Shown: one piece after another, positions 1 through 7,251 of the stretch | Numbering within the stretch: position 1 is the stretch's first letter | Layout: each line of letters starts with the position of its first letter | Source: Hyphomicrobiales bacterium | Lineage (GTDB): Bacteria > Pseudomonadota > Alphaproteobacteria > Rhizobiales > Aestuariivirgaceae | Direction: 5' to 3' | NCBI GenBank assembly: GCA_020029455.1 | Contig: JAIBJH010000061.1 | Coordinates: 1-11,902 of the forward strand | Length of the DNA stretch: 11,902 nucleotides | Made by a program: the position numbers and the translations under genes | Notes under the pieces: model-generated | Databases searched by the model: none | Told to the model about the DNA's origin: nothing | Seen by the model: the letters and a program-made list of their open reading frames with translations, nothing else

Positions 1-796
1 CGAAGCGCAGGCCAAGAGCACCCGCCATCGCTGCTTCCGGCCAACCGGCATTGGGCGAGCGATGCTTGCCTGCATCGGCCCATGCCGATGACCGCGCCGC
101 TCTTGCCGCCTGTTGATTTTCAAAGAGTGCAGCACCAGCAAAGATCAGAGCGGTGAGACGCGCTGGAATGAAGTTCAGGACATCGTCGAATCGGGCCGAA
201 GCATACCCGAAGTGCAGGTGTTCATCCGACTTGTGCCCGATCATCGAGTCGGCGGTGTTCACCGCCTTGTAGGCAACAAGGCCCGGAAGCCCGAGCAGCA
301 GATACCAGAAAAGTGGCGCAACAACTCCGTCGGCTGCATTCTCTGCAAGGCTCTCAAGCGCGGCGCGGCTGATACCGCTTTCATCAAGCGTTTCCGTGTT
401 GCGGCCAACGATTTTGGAGACGGCGGCCTTTCCCGCAGTGAGCGAAGATGACAGGGCCCGTTCCACATCGCGCACATGATCGCGCAGTGACTTTTGCGCC
501 AGGAATGCCGTAGCAAGCGCCGCTTCAATGATCCATCCGCTAGAGAAACCCGACAACAGATGTGCGATGAACCAGGCAGGCAAGGCCGAAGCGCCAATGA
601 GAACCAGAAGTGCGGCGGCACCACGCATGCGTCCTTCGAACAAATCATGTGGCCTAGTGTTGAGGTTTGCATCTAGCCAGTCAATGGCAGCTCCCATCCA
701 CTGCACCGGATGGCCGATGGCTTTTTGTATGTTTTCTGGATAGCCGACAAAGCGCTCTATGAGTGCTGCAAGGAATGCTCTCCAGAAAATATCCAT
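1..796 (-). CDS. cobD: CobD/CbiB adenosylcobinamide-phosphate synthase, C-terminus cut by window edge
   Basis: This integral inner-membrane enzyme attaches (R)-1-amino-2-propanol or its phosphate to adenosylcobyric acid, giving adenosylcobinamide (phosphate). Translating the minus strand from the ATG at 796-794 gives 265 open codons up to the window edge. Family enzymes are about 310-330 residues, so roughly the last 50 are missing. Visible family motifs are GYP..IQKAIGHPVQWMG (about residues 18-35), ESLAENAADGVVAPLF (148-163), NTADSMIGHK (180-189) and HRSPNAGWPEAAMAGALG (245-262). Hydrophobic segments lie near 59-82, 161-179 and 205-225. The start follows the cobQ stop (TGA 802-800) with only gcc between them, and the preceding purine-rich stretch is a weak ribosome site, so translation is probably coupled to cobQ. 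It is the last visible gene of the minus-strand cobA-cobB-cobQ-cobD set. The family assignment is very secure. Confidence 0.96.
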   Translation of the reverse strand, partial: MDIFWRAFLAALIERFVGYPENIQKAIGHPVQWMGAAIDWLDANLNTRPHDLFEGRMRGAAALLVLIGASALPAWFIAHLLSGFSSGWIIEAALATAFLAQKSLRDHVRDVERALSSSLTAGKAAVSKIVGRNTETLDESGISRAALESLAENAADGVVAPLFWYLLLGLPGLVAYKAVNTADSMIGHKSDEHLHFGYASARFDDVLNFIPARLTALIFAGAALFENQQAARAARSSAWADAGKHRSPNAGWPEAAMAGALGLRF

Positions 797-799
797 GGC

Positions 800-2275
800 T
801 CAGCTTTTCTTCACGGCGGCAGCAAGTGAAAGAAGGCACTCGACATCCAGATGGGCCTCAAGGTGCAAGGCCAATTCATCAAGTGTCCCATCAATCAAAC
901 TGTTAAATGCATATACACCCGTCACAGCGCCGAGGGATTTTAGATATGCATTGCGGAACGCGTCGGATGTGAAGCATCCGTGGAGATACGTTCCCGCCAT
1001 GCGGCCATCGCGGCTCGTTGCGCCATCGGGGCCGGTTGCAGTTGTCGAAAAGGGGCGGATGCAATCAGGGCCAACCGTTTCGCCAAGATGGATTTCATAA
1101 GCGGTGATGGTTTCGCCGCTGTTGCGATGTGTGGCTGTGGTTTCGCGCACGGTCTTGTCGGCCACCAGCGTTGTCTCAACTTCGAGATGGCTGAGACCAT
1201 CCACTGAGCCTTTCCGCCCTTCCAATCCGTCGGGATCATGGATGCGCTTTCCAAGCATTTGATAGCCGCCACAGAGGCCCAACACATTGCCGCCGCGCCG
1301 GACATGGGCTGCAAGGTCAATGTCCCAGCCTTGGGCGCGGAAATAGGCAAGGTCCGCGATGGTGGACTTGCTGCCGGGGATGATGGCGAGGCGGCAGTTG
1401 GCGGGCAGCGGCTCTCCTTCGCCCACGAAACTCAACCGGACGCCGGGATGGAGCCTGAGGGGGTCGAGATCGTCAAAGTTGGCGATACGGGGCAGGCGGA
1501 AGACACAAATGTGGAAGCCTCTGCCACTACCCGCGGCTAGCGTGCCCTCAAGTGCAAGGGCATCTTCGGCAGGAAGCCGCGATGCACCGGCGAAGTGAGG
1601 CAGGATGCCGAGGCAGGGCCAGCCTGTTTGCCCGGTGATTGTCTTGCATCCTTCAGAGAACAGTTGAGGATCGCCATGGAACTTGTTGATTATGAATCCC
1701 TTTATGCGCTTCTGGTCATTTTTGGCGAGGATAGCGTGGGTTCCCACTAGCGAAGCGATGACGCCGCCACGGTGGATGTCACCGATCAGGATGGCAGGGA
1801 CGTCCGCCGCCTCCGCAAAACCCATATTGGCAAGGTCACCATCCCGCAGATTGGTTTCAGCAGGGCTTCCGGCCCCTTCGACGAGAATGATGTCATGGTC
1901 CTTGGCGAGGAGATGAAAGCTCTCAAGGATGGGGGGCAGGTATTTCTGCCGTTCGGCGAAGTAGGCTTCGGCTGAAAGGGTTGCTGCGCGCTTTCCCTGG
2001 ACAATTACCTGCGCACCCGTTTCGCTTTCTGGCTTCAGAAGCACTGGGTTCATATGAACTGAAGGCGCGAGCCGTGCAGCCCGTGCTTGCAGAGCCTGGG
2101 CCCGGCCAATCTCGCCGCCTTCTGCCGTGGCCGCCGCGTTGTTGGACATATTCTGTGGTTTGAAGGGCGCGACCTGGATGCCTCTGCTGGCAAGAAGGCG
2201 GCAAAGGCCTGCCACAATAAGCGATTTGCCCACATCGGAGCCCGTTCCCATGAACATGATGGCCTTGGCTGTCAT
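800..2275 (-). CDS. cobQ: Cobyric acid synthase CobQ (glutamine-hydrolysing)
   Basis: CobQ amidates side chains b, d, e and g of adenosylcobyrinic acid a,c-diamide, using glutamine and ATP, to make adenosylcobyric acid in the cytoplasm. The protein has 491 residues, which fits the family (about 480-510). The N-terminal dethiobiotin-synthetase-like ATPase carries the P-loop GTGSDVGKS (10-18), followed by PFKPQNMSNNA (37-47) and EGAGSPAE (133-140). The C-terminal class-I-like amidotransferase domain has GLCGGYQMLG with the nucleophile Cys335, and GTYLHGCF with His432. The ATG at 2275-2273 overlaps the cobB stop TGA (2274-2272) as ATGA. There is no clear ribosome site, so translational coupling with cobB is likely. 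CobB is a paralogue with similar chemistry, but the NMSNNA segment and the spacing mark this one as CobQ. Confidence 0.97.
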   Translation of the reverse strand: MTAKAIMFMGTGSDVGKSLIVAGLCRLLASRGIQVAPFKPQNMSNNAAATAEGGEIGRAQALQARAARLAPSVHMNPVLLKPESETGAQVIVQGKRAATLSAEAYFAERQKYLPPILESFHLLAKDHDIILVEGAGSPAETNLRDGDLANMGFAEAADVPAILIGDIHRGGVIASLVGTHAILAKNDQKRIKGFIINKFHGDPQLFSEGCKTITGQTGWPCLGILPHFAGASRLPAEDALALEGTLAAGSGRGFHICVFRLPRIANFDDLDPLRLHPGVRLSFVGEGEPLPANCRLAIIPGSKSTIADLAYFRAQGWDIDLAAHVRRGGNVLGLCGGYQMLGKRIHDPDGLEGRKGSVDGLSHLEVETTLVADKTVRETTATHRNSGETITAYEIHLGETVGPDCIRPFSTTATGPDGATSRDGRMAGTYLHGCFTSDAFRNAYLKSLGAVTGVYAFNSLIDGTLDELALHLEAHLDVECLLSLAAAVKKS

Positions 2276-3558
2276 GGCGCTACACTAATCACATGAGCGA
2301 AGGAGCCCATTACCTTGCCGCGCCTTAGCCCCATCTTAGCCAGGGCGCGGCTGTTGGCAGTTGCTGCGTCGAAGACCCTATCGCCGTCACCTTCCCTGAC
2401 GATCGTTGCGTAGTGGAATTCATGGCCACGAAGGGGCATCGACCACGGCGCGTTCTCGGGCATGAGTTGGCGATAGCCGAGGTGCAGTTTCCGGTCTTTG
2501 AAGCTGGTTTCGAGGGGCAGAAGGTCCACCATGGGATGTGCGGTGCCTGAGGCGTCGGTCAGGCTTTCGCCCAGAACCATGTAACCGCCGCACTCGCCAT
2601 AGATGAGGCCGGCAAACTGGCGCAGGCCCTCCATAAACCGGGTGTTCGCGGCCAACCTTCCGGCATGCAGTTCAGGATAGCCACCGGGCAGGTAGATCGC
2701 CGCTGCCGAAGATTCCGGGGCGTCATCCGCCAAAGGTGAAAAGAAGCTCAGTTCGGCTCCCATGGCCCGCCAGCCGTTGAGTATGTGAGGATAGGCAAAT
2801 GAGAAGGCTTCATCCCTTGCTATCGCAATGGATTGCCCCAAGGGCGGCAGCGAAAAATGCCCGCTCAGCAGGTGATTCGCGCTGTTTCGGGCAATATCGA
2901 AAAACGTGTCAAGTTTTGTTTCACGTGCAACTCCTGAAGCAGCACTTTCAAGAGTCATTTCAAGGGATTGATTCTCAATGGCCTGCACCAATCCGAGGTG
3001 TCGCGAGGGCAGGGAAAGTGAGTCAACCTGTCGCATCTCACCCATGATCGGGATGCCGGACGGCCGGATCGCCTCTTGGAGGAGAGCAGCATGCCGGTCG
3101 CTCTTCACGCGATTGAGAAACAGGCCCGAGATCTCCACATCTTTTCGAAATTTCCGAAAACCTTCGACAAGTGCCGCCACAGACTGGGCCTGGTGTGCCA
3201 CATCGATGACGAGCAGCACGGGCAAGCCCAGTGCTGCGGCAAGATCGGCGGTTGAGCCGGGGGCACCTTCAGGGCCATCGAAAAGACCCATCACGCCTTC
3301 GATGATGGCGATCTCGGCATCCTTGGAGTGGGTTTCGAGAAGCCAGGCACAATGATCCTTACCCATGGCCCAGAGATCGAGATTGATGCACTCCCTGCCA
3401 CTGGCTGCGGCATGGAATTGCGGGTCAATGTAGTCTGGCCCTGCCTTGAAGGATGCAACCTTCACCCCGCGATTGCGCAGCGCCCGCAACAAACCCAAAG
3501 TCACGAGAGTCTTGCCGCTTCCGGAATGGGGGGCTGCGACGATGATCGCCTTAGCCAA
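2272..3558 (-). CDS. cobB: Cobyrinate / hydrogenobyrinate a,c-diamide synthase CobB (CbiA family)
   Basis: This enzyme amidates the a and c carboxylates of hydrogenobyrinic acid (aerobic route) or cobyrinic acid (anaerobic route), using glutamine and ATP. From the proposed start it has 428 residues. It shows the P-loop PHSGSGKT (10-17), KAGPDYIDPQFH, EGVMGLFDG, the amidotransferase nucleophile Cys323 in YGECGGYMVLGE, PGGYPELHAG, LHLGYR, GHEFHYA and the catalytic His422 in GSFAHV. I chose the TTG at 3558-3556: it precedes the conserved AKAIIVAAP strand by one residue, has GGGAG 7 nt upstream (3570-3566), and overlaps the cobA stop (TAA 3553-3551) by 8 nt. An in-frame ATG at 3585 would add nine residues unlike the family. 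Whether the true substrate is metal-free or cobalt-containing cannot be read from the sequence. Confidence 0.95.
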   Translation of the reverse strand: MAKAIIVAAPHSGSGKTLVTLGLLRALRNRGVKVASFKAGPDYIDPQFHAAASGRECINLDLWAMGKDHCAWLLETHSKDAEIAIIEGVMGLFDGPEGAPGSTADLAAALGLPVLLVIDVAHQAQSVAALVEGFRKFRKDVEISGLFLNRVKSDRHAALLQEAIRPSGIPIMGEMRQVDSLSLPSRHLGLVQAIENQSLEMTLESAASGVARETKLDTFFDIARNSANHLLSGHFSLPPLGQSIAIARDEAFSFAYPHILNGWRAMGAELSFFSPLADDAPESSAAAIYLPGGYPELHAGRLAANTRFMEGLRQFAGLIYGECGGYMVLGESLTDASGTAHPMVDLLPLETSFKDRKLHLGYRQLMPENAPWSMPLRGHEFHYATIVREGDGDRVFDAATANSRALAKMGLRRGKVMGSFAHVISVAP

Positions 3559-4417
3559 TCTTGTTCTCCCGCAGGGCAGGACCATACCAATCCAGAAGGC
3601 TGCGCCAGTCTGATGCGTGGCCGACAACAACAATAGCCGGTGTCGGTGGGCTGTTCGCCAACACAAATTGTCCGGCCTCTTTCAGGTTGGTCATCGCGAC
3701 TTGCTGCTGCGGCAGAGAGGCATTGCTGACGATTGCCACGGGATCATCGGCGGTACGGCCCGCAGCCATCAGCGTTGCGGCGATCTCACCCAGATGCTTC
3801 ACCGCCATATACATCACTAACACGGGTGCTGCCGTGGCGATGGCCTGCCAGTTCACATTGGCGGGCATATTGCCGGAAGCGTCATGGCCCGTGAGAAAGA
3901 TCACGGCATGGTTGGTGTCGCGGTGTGTTGCAGGAATGCCTGCATAGGCAAGGCCGCCAACGCCGGATGTAATGCCTGGCACGATGCGAAAAGGAACACC
4001 GGCCTTGGCAAGTGTCTGACTTTCCTCGCCGCCGCGGCCAAACATGAAAGGATCGCCGCCTTTCAAACGCAGAACTCGCTTGCCGGACTTTGCCAGTTCG
4101 ATGAGCCGGATCGAAATGTCCTTTTGTGTGGGCGACGGCTTGCCGCCACGCTTTCCCGCATATTCCAATTCTGCACCGACACGCACCCAGCCCAGAATGT
4201 CGGGATTGACCAGCGCGTCATAGACCACCACGTCGCAATGCTGCATGGCGTGATAGGCGAGCAGCGACATGAGACCAGGTGCGCCGGGACCTGCGCCTAC
4301 CAGCCAGACCCAGCCTTCCTCGAAAATGGGAAATGCCTCGGCATCAAGCCGCGCAAAGCCGTTCGCGGCCTTTTCTGCTTGCCAGTCTTTCACGGATTTG
4401 GTTGGCGTTCCGGTCAT
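3551..4417 (-). CDS. cobA: Uroporphyrinogen III C-methyltransferase CobA (SUMT)
   Basis: SUMT transfers two methyl groups from S-adenosylmethionine to C-2 and C-7 of uroporphyrinogen III. The product, precorrin-2, is the branch point to siroheme and B12. The 288-residue protein is a stand-alone methyltransferase with no CysG-type dehydrogenase domain. It has a roughly 35-residue N-terminal extension, then VWLVGAGPG (37-45), VVYDALV with Asp67, AGKRGGKPSP with Lys89, VLRLKGGDPFMFGRGGEE (115-132), VPGITS (146-151), AGIPATHRD (159-167) and LTGHD. Asp67 and Lys89 align with the proton acceptor and donor of E. coli CysG (D248 and K270). The first motif reads GPGAPGLMSL where most relatives have GPGDPxLLTL. 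The ATG at 4417 has AAGGAG upstream with only 2 nt spacing. It is the first gene of the minus-strand set and diverges from cbiD. Confidence 0.96.
   Translation of the reverse strand: MTGTPTKSVKDWQAEKAANGFARLDAEAFPIFEEGWVWLVGAGPGAPGLMSLLAYHAMQHCDVVVYDALVNPDILGWVRVGAELEYAGKRGGKPSPTQKDISIRLIELAKSGKRVLRLKGGDPFMFGRGGEESQTLAKAGVPFRIVPGITSGVGGLAYAGIPATHRDTNHAVIFLTGHDASGNMPANVNWQAIATAAPVLVMYMAVKHLGEIAATLMAAGRTADDPVAIVSNASLPQQQVAMTNLKEAGQFVLANSPPTPAIVVVGHASDWRSLLDWYGPALRENKIG
3566..3570 (-). promoter_or_regulatory. Ribosome binding site deciding the TTG start of cobB
   Basis: GGGAG on the minus strand lies 7 nt before the TTG at 3558. It sits inside the last codons of cobA, so cobB translation probably re-initiates after cobA. 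The other candidate, the ATG at 3585, has no comparable purine block at the right distance. Confidence 0.55.
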
Positions 4418-4439
4418 GGCTCCTTATACCGTGAGGCCA
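4402..4439 (+). promoter_or_regulatory. Candidate cbiD promoter, possibly leaderless
   Basis: TTGGCG (4402-4407), a 17-bp spacer and TATACC (4425-4430) make a plausible sigma-70-type promoter reading toward cbiD. The expected start site, about 7-9 nt after the -10 box, falls at or next to the ATG at 4439, which would give a leaderless mRNA. The -35 box lies inside the first codons of cobA. This is a pattern match only. The alternative is a promoter further inside cobA with the GAGG at 4433-4436 as a very close ribosome site. Confidence 0.35.
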
Positions 4440-4441
4440 TG
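4412..4441. promoter_or_regulatory. Near-symmetric divergent start region of cobA and cbiD
   Basis: Only 21 bp (4418-4438) separate the two divergent ATGs. The start codons sit in inverted hexamers, CATGGC (4415-4420) and GCCATG (4436-4441). Each start is preceded by a purine block just 2 nt away: AAGGAG on the minus strand (4425-4420) and GAGG on the plus strand (4433-4436). The AT core TTATA in the middle could serve as a -10 box in either direction. A shared operator or shared melting region is inference. Confidence 0.4.
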
Positions 4442-5473
4442 CGACAGGAGAAGCCAGAACAGGCATTGCGCCGCGGCTGGACGACAGGCGCCTGCGCCAC
4501 GGCTGCCACCAAGGCGGCGTTAACCGCGTTATTGACCGGCAAGTTTCCAGACCCTGTCGAGATCACCCTGCCAAAGGGCCAGAGGGTCGCCTTTGCGCTC
4601 GCTATTGAGGAATTGGGGGAGGGCTTTGCAAGGGCCGGGATCGTCAAGGACGCAGGGGATGATCCAGATGTCACCCATGGGGCAATGCTGATATCCAGAG
4701 TGAGGCTGCTCCCCCAAGGCATTGTTTTCAAAGCAGGCGAGGGTGTGGGAACCGTGACCAAGCCGGGGCTTCCCATTGCGCCGGGTGAGCCTGCCATCAA
4801 CCCCGTGCCGCGCCAGATGATGGAACTGGTTGCTGCTGAACTGCGGACCGGCGCAGAGATTGAAATCTCCATCCCCGGCGGCGAGGCGCTTGCCGCCAAG
4901 ACCTGGAACCCCCGTCTTGGCATTGTGGGTGGGCTCTCAATCCTCGGCACAACGGGCATCGTCAATCCGTTCTCTTGCTCGGCATGGATTGCCTCCATCC
5001 ATCGCGGCATCGATGTGGCGCGGGCGATGGGTCTTTCCCATGTGGCGGGCTGCACCGGATCGACATCGGAAGACGCTGTGCGTACCCACTACGGTTTGCC
5101 GCTTGAGGCGATGCTCGATATGGGCGATTTCGCAGGCGGGCTCCTCAAATATCTCAAGCTTCATCCGGTGCCGCGTGTCACCATTGGCGGCGGTTTCGGC
5201 AAGATGGCGAAGCTCGCACATGGCGCGATGGATTTACACTCCGGCCGTTCGCAAGTGGATTTCGCCTGGCTTGCAGAAAGAAGTCCGAAGGAACTGCGAG
5301 AGAAAATTCTTGCGGCGAACACGGCGCAAGAGGTTTTGGAAATGGCAGGGCCGGAACTCGCGCAACGTGTCGCCAAAGAAGCGCTCACTCACGTCGATGC
5401 CATATTAGGTGGCGCAAGTGAGGCTGATGTGATCATCGTTGGCCGCGATGGCCGGATCATCGCCCATGCCTGA
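4439..5473 (+). CDS. cbiD: CbiD, cobalt-precorrin-5B (C1)-methyltransferase
   Basis: CbiD methylates C-1 of the corrin ring with S-adenosylmethionine after the C-20 acetyl fragment is lost; in the classic aerobic route CobF does the equivalent step. From the ATG at 4439 the protein has 344 residues, slightly short of the roughly 360-380 common in the family but covering all conserved blocks: RRGWTTGACATAATKAA (11-27), KDAGDDPDVTHGA (70-82), GEGVGTVTKPGLP (100-112), NPVPRQMM (121-128), NPRLGIVGGLSILGTTGIV (157-175) and GGGFGKMAKLAHGAMDLHS. The same frame stays open far upstream to 3884, but that part is the complement of cobA and is not family-like. The start is 10 residues before the first conserved block. 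The gene overlaps cobK by 8 bp. CbiD is the anaerobic-type name; use in an aerobic pathway is inferred from the Cob-type neighbours. Confidence 0.95.
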   Translation: MRQEKPEQALRRGWTTGACATAATKAALTALLTGKFPDPVEITLPKGQRVAFALAIEELGEGFARAGIVKDAGDDPDVTHGAMLISRVRLLPQGIVFKAGEGVGTVTKPGLPIAPGEPAINPVPRQMMELVAAELRTGAEIEISIPGGEALAAKTWNPRLGIVGGLSILGTTGIVNPFSCSAWIASIHRGIDVARAMGLSHVAGCTGSTSEDAVRTHYGLPLEAMLDMGDFAGGLLKYLKLHPVPRVTIGGGFGKMAKLAHGAMDLHSGRSQVDFAWLAERSPKELREKILAANTAQEVLEMAGPELAQRVAKEALTHVDAILGGASEADVIIVGRDGRIIAHA

Positions 5474-6209
5474 ACGCATATTGATCCTCGCAGGCACGGG
5501 CGAAGCGCGAGAGCTTGCCGATGCGCTGGTGGAGCAGGGGCACGACGTCATCACATCGCTCGCCGGTGTTACGCACGAACCCAACTTGCCGAAGGGCAAG
5601 GTGAGGCGCGGAGGATTTGGTGGTGAAGAAGGACTTCACGCCTATATCAAGAACGAAGGCGTGACTCTCGTCATTGACGCAACGCATCCCTTTGCGGCGC
5701 AGATTTCGAAACATGCCCATGCGGCGGCAGCGCGCGGCAACGTTGCACTCATGCGGCTTGAGCGGCCTGCCTGGCTGCAGCCGCAAGACGGCAAGTGGCA
5801 AGGTTTGGACAGCTTCGAGAGCGCCCTTGCCAACCTCCCTGACGGCGGCAGGGTTTTTGTGACGACTGGCCGCAAGAACCTTTCGGCGTTGGCGAAATAT
5901 CCAGCACTCAGTGGCGTGGTACGAAGTATCGAAGTGCCCGATGCGCCATTGCTGGCAGGATGGGTACTCATTCTTGATAGGCCACCCTTCAGCGTCGAGC
6001 ATGAACAGGCGTTGATGCGCCAACACCGCATTACGCATCTTATCAGCAAGAATGCGGGAGGGAGAGCCATGCTCTCGAAGGTCAAGGCGGCCAACGCACT
6101 CGGCATCGAAGTGCTGATGATCGAGCGGCCACAGAAGCCGCAATGTCCCGCCTATCATTCAATCAGCGCTCTCCTCGCCGCCGTTGGCAAGCTGCAAATG
6201 CCGCGTTAA
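5466..6209 (+). CDS. cobK: Precorrin-6A reductase CobK/CbiJ
   Basis: This NADPH-dependent enzyme reduces the C18-C19 double bond of precorrin-6A (or its cobalt form) to precorrin-6B, the step after C-1 methylation, which fits its position directly behind cbiD. The 247-residue protein matches the usual family length. Visible motifs are ILILAGTGEARELADAL (5-21), GGFGG (49-53), VIDATHPFA (69-77), FVTTGRKNL (131-139) and LISKNAGG (192-199). The ATG at 5466 overlaps the cbiD stop (TGA 5471-5473) by 8 bp and there is no strong ribosome site, so translation is probably coupled to cbiD. In-frame starts upstream would only add residues encoded within cbiD. Whether the substrate carries cobalt is not visible. 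Confidence 0.93.
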   Translation: MPERILILAGTGEARELADALVEQGHDVITSLAGVTHEPNLPKGKVRRGGFGGEEGLHAYIKNEGVTLVIDATHPFAAQISKHAHAAAARGNVALMRLERPAWLQPQDGKWQGLDSFESALANLPDGGRVFVTTGRKNLSALAKYPALSGVVRSIEVPDAPLLAGWVLILDRPPFSVEHEQALMRQHRITHLISKNAGGRAMLSKVKAANALGIEVLMIERPQKPQCPAYHSISALLAAVGKLQMPR

Positions 6210-6240
6210 GGTCGCCCCGCTTCTCAATCAGGAACTCACA

Positions 6241-7251
6241 ATGCGCCGGTTTTTCATTCTCTCTGTTTCAACCTTGCTGTTTGCCTTTGCGGCGCAAGCG
6301 GGCACACTTGACGATGTCAAGGCGCGCGGGTCGCTCAAGTGCGGCATCAACACGGGACTTCTCGGTTTTGCGGAAAAAGGCGCCGATGGTGCGTGGGCCG
6401 GGTTTGATGTGGATTTCTGCAAGGCGGTTGCGGCTGCCGCGTTAGGTGATGCCAGCAAGGTTGAATATGTCGGGCTCACAGCACAGAACCGTTTTGAGAA
6501 ACTGAAGGCAGGTGAAGTAGATCTCCTCGCGCGCAACACCACCTGGACCATGGAGCGCGAGACCAAATGGCCCATCCGCTTTGCCGGCGTGAGCTATCAT
6601 GATGGCCAGGGCTTCATGGTGGCGAAACTGTCGGGCGTCACTTCAGTGTTCAACATGAGCCAGGCGTCCATCTGTTTCGTTTCCGGCACCACGACCCAAG
6701 CCAATGTCGATGACTTCTTCAAGGAGCGCGAGATGGCCTACGCGGCAAAAGTCTTCGACAAGGCGGAAGATGCCATCGCAGCCTATGAGAAGATCGAGTG
6801 TGACGCCTACACCGCCGACCAATCGCAGCTCTATGCCATCCGCACGAAGCTCGCACGGCCCGATGAACATATCGTGCTGCCTGAAGTGATCTCAAAAGAG
6901 CCGCTTGGGCCTGCAGTGCGTACGGGCGACGAGCAATGGTTCAGCATCGTGCGCTGGACTCTCTTCGCCCTCATCAACGCCGACGAGCTAGAGGTGCGGG
7001 GTGTCAATGTGGCTGATGAGAAGGTCAAGAGCAAAAGGGCAGGGGTGCGCCGATTGCTTGGTGTTGAAGGCACGTTCGGCGCTGACCTTGGCCTCGACAA
7101 TGACTGGGCGGCACGCGCCATCTCAGCTGTCGGCAATTACGGCGAAATCTTCGAGCGCAACCTGGGCAAGGATTCCAAACTGGCGATCGACCGCGGCCTC
7201 AACAATCTGTGGAGCAATGGCGGCATTCTCTATGCGCCGCCGGTGAGGTGA
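6241..7251 (+). CDS. aapJ: Periplasmic general amino-acid ABC-transporter binding protein (AapJ/BztA-like), without partner subunits
   Basis: The family captures polar or general L-amino acids in the periplasm for an AapQMP/BztBCD-type importer. The 336-residue precursor begins with a Sec signal peptide (charged MRR, hydrophobic core, cleavage likely after AQA at residue 20). The mature part follows the AapJ pattern: GTLDDVKARG, KCGINTGLLGFA, GFDVDFCKAVAAA, LLARNTTWTMERET, YHDGQGFMV, SGTTTQANV, YTADQSQLY, VLPEVISKEPLGPAVR, RRLLGVEGTFG and VGNYGEIFERN. Length agrees with AapJ (about 340). AGGA lies 8 nt before the ATG. It sits 31 bp behind cobK, so it may share the cob transcript. A weak promoter-like pair, TTGGCG-like TTGGCA (6184-6189) and TAAGGT (6207-6212), is also present. 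No permease or ATPase gene flanks it. The ligand is inferred from family only. Confidence 0.92.
   Translation: MRRFFILSVSTLLFAFAAQAGTLDDVKARGSLKCGINTGLLGFAEKGADGAWAGFDVDFCKAVAAAALGDASKVEYVGLTAQNRFEKLKAGEVDLLARNTTWTMERETKWPIRFAGVSYHDGQGFMVAKLSGVTSVFNMSQASICFVSGTTTQANVDDFFKEREMAYAAKVFDKAEDAIAAYEKIECDAYTADQSQLYAIRTKLARPDEHIVLPEVISKEPLGPAVRTGDEQWFSIVRWTLFALINADELEVRGVNVADEKVKSKRAGVRRLLGVEGTFGADLGLDNDWAARAISAVGNYGEIFERNLGKDSKLAIDRGLNNLWSNGGILYAPPVR

Noticed and set aside
259..672. Minus-strand open frame inside cobD
   Set aside because: It is a frame shadow; the cobD frame through the same bases carries all family motifs.
3397..3404. B12-box-like GCCACTGG
   Set aside because: It lies inside cobB coding sequence, without the conserved upstream parts of a cobalamin riboswitch. 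No such riboswitch was found in any gap of the window.
3884..4438. Long in-frame upstream extension of cbiD
   Set aside because: It is the complement of cobA, has no CbiD-like content, and would run through a secure gene on the other strand.
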